Source: Methylococcales bacterium
Lineage (GTDB): Bacteria; Pseudomonadota; Gammaproteobacteria; Methylococcales; Methylomonadaceae
DNA length: 33,403 bases
Direction of reading: 5' to 3'
Assembly (NCBI GenBank): GCA_023144875.1
Contig: JAGLEW010000007.1
Span: forward strand, 1-33,403
Shown here: in pieces, positions 9,676-17,873 of the stretch
Layout of the letters: the number at the start of each line of letters is the position of its first letter
Position numbering within the stretch: position 1 is the stretch's first letter
Notes under the pieces: model-generated
What the model saw: only the letters and a program-made list of their open reading frames with translations
What the model was told of the DNA's origin: nothing
Database searches by the model: none
Translations under genes and position numbers: made by a program

Positions 9676-9720
9676 CGATCGTCATTACCCTAATTATTCA
9701 AGCGATCAGTTTACCCTATT
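9676..9720. repeat. Imperfect direct repeat in a divergent intergenic region
   Basis: CGATC followed by a TTACCCTAATT-like block occurs at 9676-9695 and again, slightly shortened, at 9703-9720. The repeat period is 27 bases. It lies between the small membrane-protein gene (minus) and pcnB (plus), where an operator could sit. The match is short, so it may be chance. Confidence 0.25.
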
Positions 9721-9904
9721 ACAAATAGATATAAAAGTCGCATGTTGTTTGAGGTTTAATCCACCAAGATGATATGATTATAGTCATTAGCACCCCAATG
9801 GGAACAGAACCATTTCAAATTCTTTTAAAAAGCGCCCAAACCCCGCTCTAAATTCAAAAAATTCGCCCCCCGCAAAAACCTACCCCGCCTCAGAACATGG
9901 TATT

Positions 9905-11146
9905 TTGCTTAAGGAAATTAATAAAAATGCCCTTAATGTATTATCCCAATTAAATAAAGCAGGTTACGAGGTCTATTTAGTTGGTGGTTGTGTACGCGAT
10001 TTATTATTGGGTCGAAAACCCAAAGATTTTGATATTGCAACCAATGCACACCCTGAGCAAGTTAAAGCGGTTTTTCGTAATTGTCGATTAATTGGCAGAC
10101 GCTTTCGTTTAGCGCATATTTTATACGGACGAGAAATTATTGAAGTAGCAACCTTTCGGGGTAATAGCGATCAAGACAATAATAATCAAAAAATCCATGA
10201 AGATGGGCGTTTATTACGTGACAATATTTACGGAACATTAGAGGAAGATGTTTGGCGACGGGATTTTACCGTTAACGCCTTATATTTTAATATCAATACT
10301 TTCTCAGTGATTGATTACACAGGTGGTCTGAATGCCATTAAACAAGGATTATTAGAATTAATCGGCGATCCTGAGACCCGCTATCGTGAAGACCCCGTTC
10401 GAATGCTGCGAGCAGTACGGTTTGCCGCAAAATTAGATTTTCAATTACACCCTGACACCGAACGTCCGATCAAGGAATTAGCCAACTTATTAAGCAGTAT
10501 TCCCAATGCCCGCCTTTATGATGAAGCACTGAAACTGTTTTTATCAGGCAACGCCTTAACCACCTTTCAAAAATTACACCAATACGGGTTACTTGCTTTT
10601 TTATTTCCTCAAACAGAACATTGTTTGACCAAATCAATGAATTCAAAAGCAGATGATTTTTTAATCAAAGCGTTAGAGAATTCAGATAAGCGCGTCAATG
10701 CGGGTAAAAGCATTACTCCTTATTTTTTATTATCTGTTTTTTTATGGGAATCGGTACAAATTAGTTACCAAAAAAAATGTAATGAAGGTGAGAGTCATTA
10801 TTTTGCACTGCAATATGCCGCTAATGATGTTTTAAAAGCCCAAGTAAAAATAACCGCGATACCACGTCGTGTCACACAATCTATCCGTGAAGTTTGGGTG
10901 CTACAGTCTCGTTTTGAACAACGAAGTGCAACACGGGTGTCTCGTTTATTAAATCACCCACGCTTTAGAGCCGCCTATGATTTTTTATTACTGCGTGCCG
11001 AAACTGGCAGTGCCGATATGGAATTGGCTCAGTGGTGGACACAATTTCAAACACTTGATGCTAAAAAACAAGAACAAATGCTCACTGAATTAAACTCAAA
11101 CCGTCGAAAAAACCATCGTCGCCGATCGCCTAAAAAAAATCCATGA
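9905..11146 (+). CDS. pcnB: Poly(A) polymerase I
   Basis: Adds 3' poly(A) tails to RNA and so promotes decay. The nucleotidyltransferase core shows LVGGCVRDLLLG (residues 25-36 from the TTG at 9905) and the catalytic D41-F-D43 in KPKDFDIATNA. Next come RNCRLIGRRFRLAHILYG and EVATFRG, which distinguish PcnB from CCA-adding enzymes, then the RNA-binding LRAVRFAAKLDF helix. The C-terminus is very basic (RRKNHRRRSPKK), as expected for PcnB. The start is problematic. The frame upstream of TTG still matches PcnB (KTYPASEHGI aligns with the family's IPREQHAI) back to about 9875, yet no ATG, GTG or TTG occurs before the stop at 9788. The TTG also lacks a ribosome binding site. It overlaps folK by ATGA. 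Confidence 0.95.
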   Translation: MLKEINKNALNVLSQLNKAGYEVYLVGGCVRDLLLGRKPKDFDIATNAHPEQVKAVFRNCRLIGRRFRLAHILYGREIIEVATFRGNSDQDNNNQKIHEDGRLLRDNIYGTLEEDVWRRDFTVNALYFNINTFSVIDYTGGLNAIKQGLLELIGDPETRYREDPVRMLRAVRFAAKLDFQLHPDTERPIKELANLLSSIPNARLYDEALKLFLSGNALTTFQKLHQYGLLAFLFPQTEHCLTKSMNSKADDFLIKALENSDKRVNAGKSITPYFLLSVFLWESVQISYQKKCNEGESHYFALQYAANDVLKAQVKITAIPRRVTQSIREVWVLQSRFEQRSATRVSRLLNHPRFRAAYDFLLLRAETGSADMELAQWWTQFQTLDAKKQEQMLTELNSNRRKNHRRRSPKKNP

Positions 11147-11631
11147 CCCCTTCCATCGTTGCCTATATTGGCGTAGGCAGTAATTTACATGACCCCTGTA
11201 CTCAAGTTAAACAAGCGAGAATAGCGCTTAAATCAGCTGAAAAAATTATTGAGACTCGTTTTTCCAGTCTCTACAGTAGTCCACCTATGGGGCCTAAAAA
11301 TCAACCCGACTACATCAATGCGGTCATGGCAATTGTCACCAGTTTATCCCCGATGGAACTCTTACGTTGCTTGCAAGTGATTGAAAACAATCAGGGTCGC
11401 GTGCGAGAACAACATTGGGGCTCACGTACCTTAGATTTAGATTTATTACTCTACGATCAACGCCAAATCAACCTGCCTGATTTAATCGTGCCTCATAAAG
11501 GAATTAAAGACAGAGCCTTCGTACTCTACCCCCTTCAAGAAATTGCGCCTGAATTAATGATTCCATCGCTTGGGTCAATTGATGATTTAATCACATCATG
11601 TCCTTTATCAGGGCTAAAAAAACACCCATGA
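11143..11631 (+). CDS. folK: 2-amino-4-hydroxy-6-hydroxymethyldihydropteridine pyrophosphokinase
   Basis: Transfers pyrophosphate from ATP to 6-hydroxymethyl-7,8-dihydropterin, the step before dihydropteroate synthase in folate synthesis. The 162 residues are the usual length. The N-terminal AYIGVGSNL motif and the HPPK signature HWGSRTLDLDLLLYD (about residues 86-100) are clear, the latter holding the metal-binding DLD pair. The start codon overlaps the pcnB stop (ATGA), and the stop overlaps the panB start in the same way, so the three genes are translationally coupled. The convergent pabB supplies the p-aminobenzoate branch of the same pathway. Confidence 0.96.
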   Translation: MTPSIVAYIGVGSNLHDPCTQVKQARIALKSAEKIIETRFSSLYSSPPMGPKNQPDYINAVMAIVTSLSPMELLRCLQVIENNQGRVREQHWGSRTLDLDLLLYDQRQINLPDLIVPHKGIKDRAFVLYPLQEIAPELMIPSLGSIDDLITSCPLSGLKKHP

Positions 11632-12425
11632 GTAAGATCAAACCCTTAACTATTCTGGATTTAATTCGATTTAAACAAGCCAGCGAAAAAATAAGCTGTC
11701 TTACGGCTTATGATGCCAGTTTCAGCGCCGTTATGGATAATGTTGGTATTGACCTCATTTTAATCGGTGACTCCTTAGGAATGGTGGTTCAAGGTCACAA
11801 CACAACCACCCCCGTGACATTGAGAGATATTATTTATCACAGTCAATGTGTCACTCGTGTACAAAAACGTGCCTTCATTATGGCTGACCTTCCGTTTGCA
11901 ACCTACCATTCTAAAACCGTTGCGATTGAAAATTCAAAACAATTAATACAAGACGGGGGCGCTCAAATGGTTAAATTAGAAGGGGTACATATGGATATTA
12001 TCCAGCATTTAGTTCAACAGGGCATTCCCGTCTGTGGACACTTAGGTGTTTTGCCTCAATCCATCCATAAAACAGGTTCATATAGAACACAGGGGAAATT
12101 ACAACGAGAAGCGGATAAAATTTTTATCGATGCTCAAAAAATAGAACAATCAGGCGCTAGTTTACTTATTTTAGAATGCGTTCCCGCTATCTTGGCAAAA
12201 AAAATCACCCTTGCGTTAAAAATCCCTGTCATAGGTATTGGTGCTGGGGTTGATTGTGATGGACAGATACTGGTTTTACACGATATGCTGGGCTTAGGTG
12301 GAGACAAGCCCCCGCGTTTCGTACATGATTTCATGGAAGGCAGTGACAACATTAAAAATGCAATTCAAGATTACCACTATGCGGTCAAAAGCACTCAGTT
12401 TCCCAGCGAAGATCACAGTTATTAA
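11628..12425 (+). CDS. panB: 3-methyl-2-oxobutanoate hydroxymethyltransferase
   Basis: First committed enzyme of pantothenate synthesis: it transfers a hydroxymethyl group from 5,10-methylenetetrahydrofolate to 2-oxoisovalerate. I chose the ATG at 11628 (265 residues), because it overlaps the folK stop and matches the family's N-terminus. An in-frame ATG at 11598 would add ten residues read within folK. Motifs include CLTAYDASF, LIGDSLGMVVQGH with the metal-binding Asp, ADLPF, MVKLEG, PVCGHLGVLPQS and PVIGIGAG. It depends on folate cofactor, so its link with folK is sensible. Its stop lies within the TTAA shared with the convergent pabB stop. No panC or panD follows in the window. Confidence 0.96.
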   Translation: MSKIKPLTILDLIRFKQASEKISCLTAYDASFSAVMDNVGIDLILIGDSLGMVVQGHNTTTPVTLRDIIYHSQCVTRVQKRAFIMADLPFATYHSKTVAIENSKQLIQDGGAQMVKLEGVHMDIIQHLVQQGIPVCGHLGVLPQSIHKTGSYRTQGKLQREADKIFIDAQKIEQSGASLLILECVPAILAKKITLALKIPVIGIGAGVDCDGQILVLHDMLGLGGDKPPRFVHDFMEGSDNIKNAIQDYHYAVKSTQFPSEDHSY

Positions 12426-13792
12426 GCGTTAAATTGATCCAGCATCGCTAACATAGCGGCCGCTTTATCAAAACTTTCTTGATACTCCTCCTCCATCACC
12501 GAATCATTCACAATTCCTCCGCCTGCCCAAAACCGAATTATATTATTCGAGTTAACCAAGGTTCGAATGGTAATACTGCTATCCATGTTGCCATTAAAAC
12601 CAATATAGGCAATTGAGCCACAATAAAGTCCACGCCGATTAGGTTCCAATTCTTCGATAATTTCCATTGCTCTAATTTTTGGCGCACCCGTAATTGACCC
12701 CCCTGGAAAACAACGTTTAAATAAATCTAACGGCTGTTGATTTTTAGCTAATACACCTTTCACAGTGCTGACTAAATGATGTACGGTGGCATAACTTTCC
12801 ACGGAAAATAAAGACGGGACTTTCACCGAGCCCGCTTCACAACTTTTACTTAAATCATTGCGTAATAAATCAACAATCATTAGGTTTTCAGCTCGATCTT
12901 TTTCGCTGTTAAGTAATTCGGTTATTTGTTGTTGATCTTCTTTGGTAGATTTTTTTCTAGGGCGTGTGCCTTTAATGGGTTTGGTTTCCACTGCACGTGC
13001 TTTTATTTTTAAAAACCGTTCAGGGGATGAGCTTAATATTTGTACCTTCGGAAAATTCAAATAGGCGCAAAAGGGAGCGGGATTTAATTGGCGTAAAGTT
13101 TGATAAGCTTCCCATGAATCACCTTCACAAGGGCTTTCAAATCGCTGCGTCAAATTAATTTGATAGCAATCGCCCTCCGTTAAATAATATTTAATTTTAT
13201 CAAATGCCTGAGAATAAAAAGTTTTACTCATATTTGAATGCGGTGATTGCAAAATTTTAAATTTTTTTGCAGGCTTAGATTGTTGAATCACGCTGAATTT
13301 TTTAATTAACTGTTGCCAACAATGCTCATCTATATCAACACCGACAAGCCAGCTTTGTTGCTGATGATGATCGACAACAACCGCCCAATAATAAATACCG
13401 ACGGCCATATCAGGCATGTCTTCCGCATCTTTAGCAAGATCAGGCAGTTTTTCCAATCGTCGAGTTAGATCATAGGAAAAATAGCCTAATGCACCGCCAT
13501 TAAACGGTAGTTCTAGTGATGATTTAAGATTTGGCAGGTACTGTTTGATAAGTTCAAAAGGCGATTCTATTGACGTACAGTGATTATTCTCTGTGGTAAT
13601 TGTGGTAACTTGCCCTTCAGTCACTAAAGTACATCGGGGATCGCACGCAAAAATATCATAGCGCCCCTGCTGACTATAAGGTGAGGCGCTGTCTAAAAAG
13701 ATCGCCCACGATTGATCGGCGATAATCGCAAAGAGTTTCGCACTGTCGTTAAAATAAGGAAGCGCGTGCAAACGAGGGGCTAAAAGCGACAT
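12422..13792 (-). CDS. pabB: Aminodeoxychorismate synthase component I
   Basis: Converts chorismate and ammonia (from a PabA glutaminase) to 4-amino-4-deoxychorismate for p-aminobenzoate and folate. The 456 residues form an N-terminal anthranilate synthase component I-type domain and the chorismate-binding domain. The diagnostic motif is PIKGTRPR, with K274 as the nucleophilic lysine of PabB; anthranilate synthase TrpE has Ala there. Further motifs are SSSPERFL, DRAENLMIVDLLRND, CFPGGSITGAPK and the ending WAGGGIV. No PabA or PabC is next to it. Its ATG is only 19 bases beyond the T-run of the pfp terminator, with no good ribosome binding site, so how it is transcribed is unclear. It ends by a four-base overlap with the convergent panB. 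Confidence 0.95.
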   Translation of the reverse strand: MSLLAPRLHALPYFNDSAKLFAIIADQSWAIFLDSASPYSQQGRYDIFACDPRCTLVTEGQVTTITTENNHCTSIESPFELIKQYLPNLKSSLELPFNGGALGYFSYDLTRRLEKLPDLAKDAEDMPDMAVGIYYWAVVVDHHQQQSWLVGVDIDEHCWQQLIKKFSVIQQSKPAKKFKILQSPHSNMSKTFYSQAFDKIKYYLTEGDCYQINLTQRFESPCEGDSWEAYQTLRQLNPAPFCAYLNFPKVQILSSSPERFLKIKARAVETKPIKGTRPRKKSTKEDQQQITELLNSEKDRAENLMIVDLLRNDLSKSCEAGSVKVPSLFSVESYATVHHLVSTVKGVLAKNQQPLDLFKRCFPGGSITGAPKIRAMEIIEELEPNRRGLYCGSIAYIGFNGNMDSSITIRTLVNSNNIIRFWAGGGIVNDSVMEEEYQESFDKAAAMLAMLDQFNA

Positions 13793-13811
13793 TAATGAGA
13801 ATGGTTTTAAT

Positions 13812-13846
13812 AAAAAAAAGCGAAGATACTTAAGAAATATCTTCGC
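13812..13846 (-). terminator. Rho-independent terminator of pfp
   Basis: A perfect nine-base inverted repeat, GCGAAGATA with TATCTTCGC (13820-13828 and 13838-13846) and a nine-base loop. On the minus strand it is followed by eight T (13812-13819). It starts 25 bases after the pfp stop and is oriented to end pfp transcription, yet lies just before the pabB start. Confidence 0.9.
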
Positions 13847-13870
13847 CTAATGAGTAAAGTAACTAAAAAC

Positions 13871-15100
13871 TTAATGTGCAGTTTCGACGATTGAGCCTTT
13901 CTCTTGTCCAATATTCGCTAACGTTTGTGTAAACCAAGGGGTGTTAATATCAAATGGTTTACCGCCTTTAATGCGTGGGAATTCAATCGCTCGTAAAACA
14001 AAGTTTTGATCATCATCATGACCAATTACCCCTGCCTCGCCACGAAAAGCACATTCCACCGCTAAATCAGCACAAGATTTAATCAGGCGAATATCTTCCG
14101 CATTCGCCGCCGACGCTCTCGCAAAATAGCCTGATTTTTGAATCAAGGTTTTTTCGGCACCAATCATTTGGGAAAATTGCTCACCAAACCATTTTCCAGG
14201 ATTAACCGCATCTAATTTCACATGACCGAAAGCATCTCGTGGAACGTCTTCGCCTTTTGCTTCCATTTCTGCAACGATTGATTCTAAACCCGCGCCTTCT
14301 GAAACAAAAATATTTACACAATCCACCGTATCCATAATGGCACGTAAACGTTTCGCTTCTGATTTAATATCAATCGCCATTTCAGGGATAAAAATACCAT
14401 GCACTTCATAACTATCACGACTTAAACCTAATTCAGGCAACCAGTCACACTTATCCAAAATTTTACGATATTCCACCGCCGTCGCCGCCGTCAACCAGCC
14501 ACAACTACGCCCCATAACTTCATGAACAATTAGCATACGCGGATTGGAATTATTTTCCGCCACCACATTTTTAAAATAATGTGCTCCCTGTTCTGCCGCT
14601 GTCCAAGCCCCTAAGGATTGCTTAATTGGGATCACATCATTATCAACCGTTTTAGGTAACCCAATCACCGTTAACCCATAATCATTTTTGGCTAAAAATG
14701 CCGCTAAATCGGCGGCGGCGGTATTAGTATCATCTCCACCAATGGTATGTAAAACATCAACGCCATCTTTAATTAATTGATCAGCCGCTACTTTTTGTGG
14801 GTCTTCGCCTTCTTTGACTAACCCACGTTTAACGCAGTCCGCCACATTGGTTAATTTAACGCGGCTATTACCGATGATAGAACCCCCAAATTTTTGCAAT
14901 AAAGCCGCTTTTTCACGAATTTCAGGGGTAACTGTATAAAAATCGCCTAACAATAAACCTTTATAGCCACTGCGATAACAAATAATTTCAATTTCAGGGG
15001 CAATTTCGCTATAGCGCTCGATCAAACTACCTACGGCTGAATTAAGACAAGGCGCTAATCCACCAGCAGTAAGCAACGCAACTTTTTTAGGTTTATTCAT
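13871..15100 (-). CDS. pfp: Pyrophosphate-dependent 6-phosphofructokinase
   Basis: Phosphorylates fructose 6-phosphate reversibly with pyrophosphate. The 409-residue protein begins KVALLTAGGLAPCLNSAVG and carries GGDDTNTAAADLA. The second Asp of GGDD replaces the Gly of ATP-type enzymes and marks pyrophosphate use. The GLPKTVDNDV active-site motif follows, with PKT in place of the PGTIDND form of ATP enzymes. Further on is MIVHEVMGRSCGWLTAATA, with the MGR motif for substrate binding. Pyrophosphate-type enzymes are the usual phosphofructokinases of methanotrophs that use ribulose monophosphate, which fits but does not prove the host. It is monocistronic by appearance, with the terminator described at 13812-13846. 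The 169-base gap upstream should hold its promoter. Confidence 0.93.
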   Translation of the reverse strand: MNKPKKVALLTAGGLAPCLNSAVGSLIERYSEIAPEIEIICYRSGYKGLLLGDFYTVTPEIREKAALLQKFGGSIIGNSRVKLTNVADCVKRGLVKEGEDPQKVAADQLIKDGVDVLHTIGGDDTNTAAADLAAFLAKNDYGLTVIGLPKTVDNDVIPIKQSLGAWTAAEQGAHYFKNVVAENNSNPRMLIVHEVMGRSCGWLTAATAVEYRKILDKCDWLPELGLSRDSYEVHGIFIPEMAIDIKSEAKRLRAIMDTVDCVNIFVSEGAGLESIVAEMEAKGEDVPRDAFGHVKLDAVNPGKWFGEQFSQMIGAEKTLIQKSGYFARASAANAEDIRLIKSCADLAVECAFRGEAGVIGHDDDQNFVLRAIEFPRIKGGKPFDINTPWFTQTLANIGQEKGSIVETAH

Positions 15101-15269
15101 AATTATTAAGATAATAGCATTAAAAAATCAGGATATTTACGTGTAAAATACCCACCAACATGAAGACTTTATTCTGTGATGAAGCCTCTAACAATTTAAA
15201 ATTTTACCATACTCTGCTGAATAATTGCGTTCCTTGCACACTTTTAATTAACCCTATAATAAATATTTT

Positions 15270-15992
15270 TTAATCTATTTTTAGCTTTAACGCATAATTT
15301 TCAATGCCTTGATAAATCGCATTCACCAATTTATTTTGGTAATGTTCCTCTGAAAGATTCATTTCATCTTTTCTATTGACAATAATGCCACATTCAACCA
15401 AAACAGTGGGTAATAATGATTTTTTTAAGATAATCAAATCATTAAATTCATAAATACCTGCTGTCTTATTAATGATTTTTCGATTTTCCCCTTTAATTTT
15501 TTCAGAATGATGCCTTGAATAGAGAAAATTATTTTTACGCAACATTTCTCCAATATGACTTGCTAATAAAAAATTTTTATCTTTTGTTACCTTATTAGTG
15601 GTGACAAATAAAGAATAGCCTGAATAAATATCAGAGTAATAATGTTTTTTTTCCTGATATTTCCAAAAAGAAAGATATTCTTCTTGCACAGAATCATGAT
15701 GAATAGAAATTAAGATGTCTGCTTTTTTTTCTTTCGCTATTTTTGCTCTACGGCTTAAAGAAATTTTGCCTCCCTTAGGATTAATAATGAAGGAATGCTT
15801 AAATTTATTTTTTAGTTTTATTAATAGTTTTTGCGCAATATCTCTATTAAAATAAAACTCACCAACACCTCTCGCACTCATTGCACCAACACGTGCTTTA
15901 GAATGCCCAATATCAATCGCTACGCTAAATTTTTTCTCTGCCATTGAATGAAAAGAAATTAAGCAAAGTAGTAAAAATAATTTAAATCTCAT
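15270..15992 (-). CDS. Secreted N-acetylmuramoyl-L-alanine amidase (Amidase_3 family)
   Basis: Zinc enzyme that cuts the bond between muramic acid and the stem peptide in peptidoglycan. A signal peptide (residues 1-18, cleaved near SMA/EKK) directs it to the periplasm. The catalytic domain shows the expected residues: H30 in AIDIGHSK, E45 in GVGEFYFN, H98 in ILISIHHDS as metal ligands, and E200 in TVLVECGII as the catalytic Glu. At 240 residues it has no AMIN, LysM or SPOR domain, so it is a minimal amidase, unlike the AmiA/B/C division enzymes that have targeting or regulatory segments. It is unusually Lys- and AT-rich compared with the neighbouring pfp, possibly acquired. No ribosome binding site is obvious. 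Confidence 0.9.
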   Translation of the reverse strand: MRFKLFLLLCLISFHSMAEKKFSVAIDIGHSKARVGAMSARGVGEFYFNRDIAQKLLIKLKNKFKHSFIINPKGGKISLSRRAKIAKEKKADILISIHHDSVQEEYLSFWKYQEKKHYYSDIYSGYSLFVTTNKVTKDKNFLLASHIGEMLRKNNFLYSRHHSEKIKGENRKIINKTAGIYEFNDLIILKKSLLPTVLVECGIIVNRKDEMNLSEEHYQNKLVNAIYQGIENYALKLKID

Positions 15993-16347
15993 TTTTTATA
16001 TAATGTTCGTTATTTTTATTAGAATACAAAAAAGTTTTTATGACTTAAGATTCTTCCTAACGGCTGAGTTAACTCCTGAAAAGTACAAGTCCACCATTAC
16101 TTTTAAAGTATGCGTGTTTGTTAATAAAATTGTCAATAAAAGATGCGTTTTTTTAATTATTACTTTAATAATGAGATGAATAAAGCTTATTTTTACCTAC
16201 GTGAAAGCTAATCTTATTTTTAAATAAAAACAGAGAGGGGGTGGAGGATGTTTTTTAAAAAATTTATTGCATTTAGTCTAACGATGAAACTATAAAACCC
16301 AACGGTCATACAACCAACTGGTTTTTTTTAATTAATGTTTTATACTT
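15993..16347. other. 355-base AT-rich intergenic region with a remnant-like mini ORF
   Basis: No convincing gene. On the plus strand a purine-rich GAGGGGGTGGAGG runs straight into an ATG at 16248 that opens a 15-codon frame reading MFFKKFIAFSLTMKL, like a truncated signal peptide. The right end has a weak four-base stem (AACC/GGTT, 16313-16324) followed by Ts. The left end should contain the amidase promoter, but I cannot pick a clear -35/-10 pair. Confidence 0.4.
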
Positions 16348-17043
16348 TTATTGACATGCTCCGAGCCATTCCCACATGCTAGGATAATTTAAATCAGAGC
16401 AAGACGCTTTTGAGATTTGCATCGATTCTTGTTGAGCGGCGGTTAAACCATTCACTAATGCTTGTGCAAAGCGAGCAGGTCTGCGTCTATCTCTTGAAAG
16501 CTCATTACCTTCTAATAAAGATTTAATCAGCGCATTCACCTCGGATTTATCAAGGTTTTGAAGGTTTTCAAGTGTAATGTCTTCAAGCCCTTCTAAAGAT
16601 TCTGATTCGCTTAAGCCTGCGACTAATTCTAAGATAGGAGTGTACATAGTGCCTGACTTTTCACAGCTACTGTTTACCGTGCCATCGAGCGAGTTGGTTG
16701 CTAAATCATACACCCCTGAAATCACGCGTTCACATTTTTTTTGAGTCGATTTTTTATTATTTTCACGGGTTACATCATTCGTAATGATTGCCTCAATTTG
16801 AGCCGTTGAACCTACGCTAATTTTAAAGCTACCTTTTGCTACCACAGTTCCTGTACTGGTGGTTCCATGCTTATTAATACAATTATTTAACGTGGTTTCC
16901 GTGGCAAACTTTCCTGTAAGAGGTGCATAATTTCCTGTTAACACACGAGTCCCTCCATTTGGACAATTCATGCTGACATCAATGGGATCCGCACTAACAT
17001 AAGGAGTGATGATTAATAAACTAAGGGCGAGTAATTTTTTCAT
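16348..17043 (-). CDS. Secreted protein of unknown function
   Basis: 231 residues with a clear signal peptide (MKKLLALSLLIITPYVSA, cleaved before DPID). A strong ribosome binding site (AGGAGA, seven bases before ATG) fixes the start. The mature protein has six Cys: near the N-terminus (MNCPNGG), in LNNCINKHG, in KKCERVISG, in NSSCEKSG and two near the C-terminus. This suggests a disulphide-stabilised beta domain followed by an acidic, Leu/Glu-rich helical part (about residues 138-172). I do not recognise the family. It begins 19 bases after the Spy-like gene and is very likely in the same transcript, so it may share its stress regulation. Confidence 0.75.
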   Translation of the reverse strand: MKKLLALSLLIITPYVSADPIDVSMNCPNGGTRVLTGNYAPLTGKFATETTLNNCINKHGTTSTGTVVAKGSFKISVGSTAQIEAIITNDVTRENNKKSTQKKCERVISGVYDLATNSLDGTVNSSCEKSGTMYTPILELVAGLSESESLEGLEDITLENLQNLDKSEVNALIKSLLEGNELSRDRRRPARFAQALVNGLTAAQQESMQISKASCSDLNYPSMWEWLGACQ

Positions 17044-17062
17044 GAGAGTTCTCCTGATTTTT

Positions 17063-17524
17063 TTATTTTAAGCTAAGAAAGTTGTTATTTAATGCCTTTG
17101 ATAGACGTTTTTCCACAATTTGTGTAATAAAATCGTCAATAAATTGTTGCTGATCATCCTCTAGTACAGTGCGTAATTCTTTTTTTAGAGACTCTTTCCA
17201 GATAATAAGTTCTGTGATAAGTTCACCTTGTGAATGCGCTATTTCTCGAATATAAACTTCATTGTATTGTGCTTTTGCAGAGGTTGAACTTAAAAGAGCT
17301 TGGCGATTTTCCATTAACTGTAAACTAAAAGTAATCGCAGCAGGTAGTTCTGTTGAAATAATCGTCCGCATTTGTTGTTTTTGATCATCACTTAAATGAT
17401 ACTGTGTGGATAATTGCTTTACGATAGGGATAATTTCTAAAGCGCGGTCAAATTTTTCCAACACATTCGCCTGTGCTTGGACGCTTATAAAAACAAATAA
17501 GAGTAATAATTTAGAAAATTTCAT
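17063..17524 (-). CDS. Small periplasmic protein, Spy/CpxP-like
   Basis: 153 residues from the ATG at 17524, which is followed by a signal peptide (MKFSKLLLLFVFISVQAQA). The frame stays open to 17581, but those residues would precede the signal peptide. An AAAAGGA ribosome binding site supports 17524. The mature part is all helical and charged, with a YHLSDDQKQQMRTII segment like the LTxxQ motif of Spy/CpxP chaperones, then long amphipathic helices. Proteins of that group sense or buffer misfolded proteins and metals in the periplasm. It is divergent from an OmpR/EnvZ-type pair, with putative operator repeats between them, a typical arrangement for such genes. The assignment rests on pattern, not on strong sequence identity. 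Confidence 0.6.
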   Translation of the reverse strand: MKFSKLLLLFVFISVQAQANVLEKFDRALEIIPIVKQLSTQYHLSDDQKQQMRTIISTELPAAITFSLQLMENRQALLSSTSAKAQYNEVYIREIAHSQGELITELIIWKESLKKELRTVLEDDQQQFIDDFITQIVEKRLSKALNNNFLSLK

Positions 17525-17552
17525 GGGGTGAATCCTTTTTAAAATCATAAAA

Positions 17553-17570
17553 CCTCTAAAAATATAGAGG
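17553..17570 (-). other. Small hairpin in the Spy-like gene leader
   Basis: CCTCTA and TAGAGG form a six-base stem with a six-base loop, 28 bases before the start codon at 17524. On the minus strand it is followed by TTTTATG. It could be a leader stabiliser or weak attenuator. Confidence 0.35.
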
Positions 17571-17622
17571 GTTACCAGCAAATCGGTTATCCTTTGCGTT
17601 GGTAAAGATTATCACTCTAAAA

Positions 17623-17681
17623 TGTAACAAAAGTTTGAGCAAATAAAAGTAAATTGTAATAATTTGTAACAAAAATGTAAA
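17623..17681. promoter_or_regulatory. TGTAAC-type direct repeats, probable response-regulator operator
   Basis: TGTAAC at 17623, TGTAAT at 17655, TGTAAC at 17665 and TGTAAA at 17676. The last three are spaced 10 and 11 bases apart, one helical turn, as is usual for tandem binding by OmpR/PhoB-family dimers. The first lies 32 bases (three turns) before them. They sit between the divergent Spy-like gene and the response regulator. A minus-strand -10-like GATAAT (17608-17613) lies on the Spy side, which would place the boxes upstream of that promoter. Confidence 0.5.
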
Positions 17682-17873
17682 ACCCAGCTATTTTCCAGAC
17701 GACCCGATATGAATCCCTATTGAATAACACTTATTTTTTATTAAAAGAACCATGAATAATGCGTTGATATAAAAACAATCCTCAATTTAGCGAAATTTTA
17801 AACGATAGCTAAAAGTTATTAAATAAAGTGTGATACTGTCTTTACTTTTTCAAAATCACAGGGAATTTCAGCG

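Noticed and set aside
11598..11627. ATG at 11598 as panB start
   Set aside because: It adds ten residues that do not match the PanB family, whereas the ATG at 11628 overlaps the folK stop as in the preceding gene pair.
16313..16330. Terminator at AACC-AACT-GGTT plus Ts
   Set aside because: The stem is only four base pairs, too weak to call with confidence.
17525..17581. Longer start of the Spy-like gene at 17581
   Set aside because: Extra residues would precede the signal peptide; the ATG at 17524 has a ribosome binding site.
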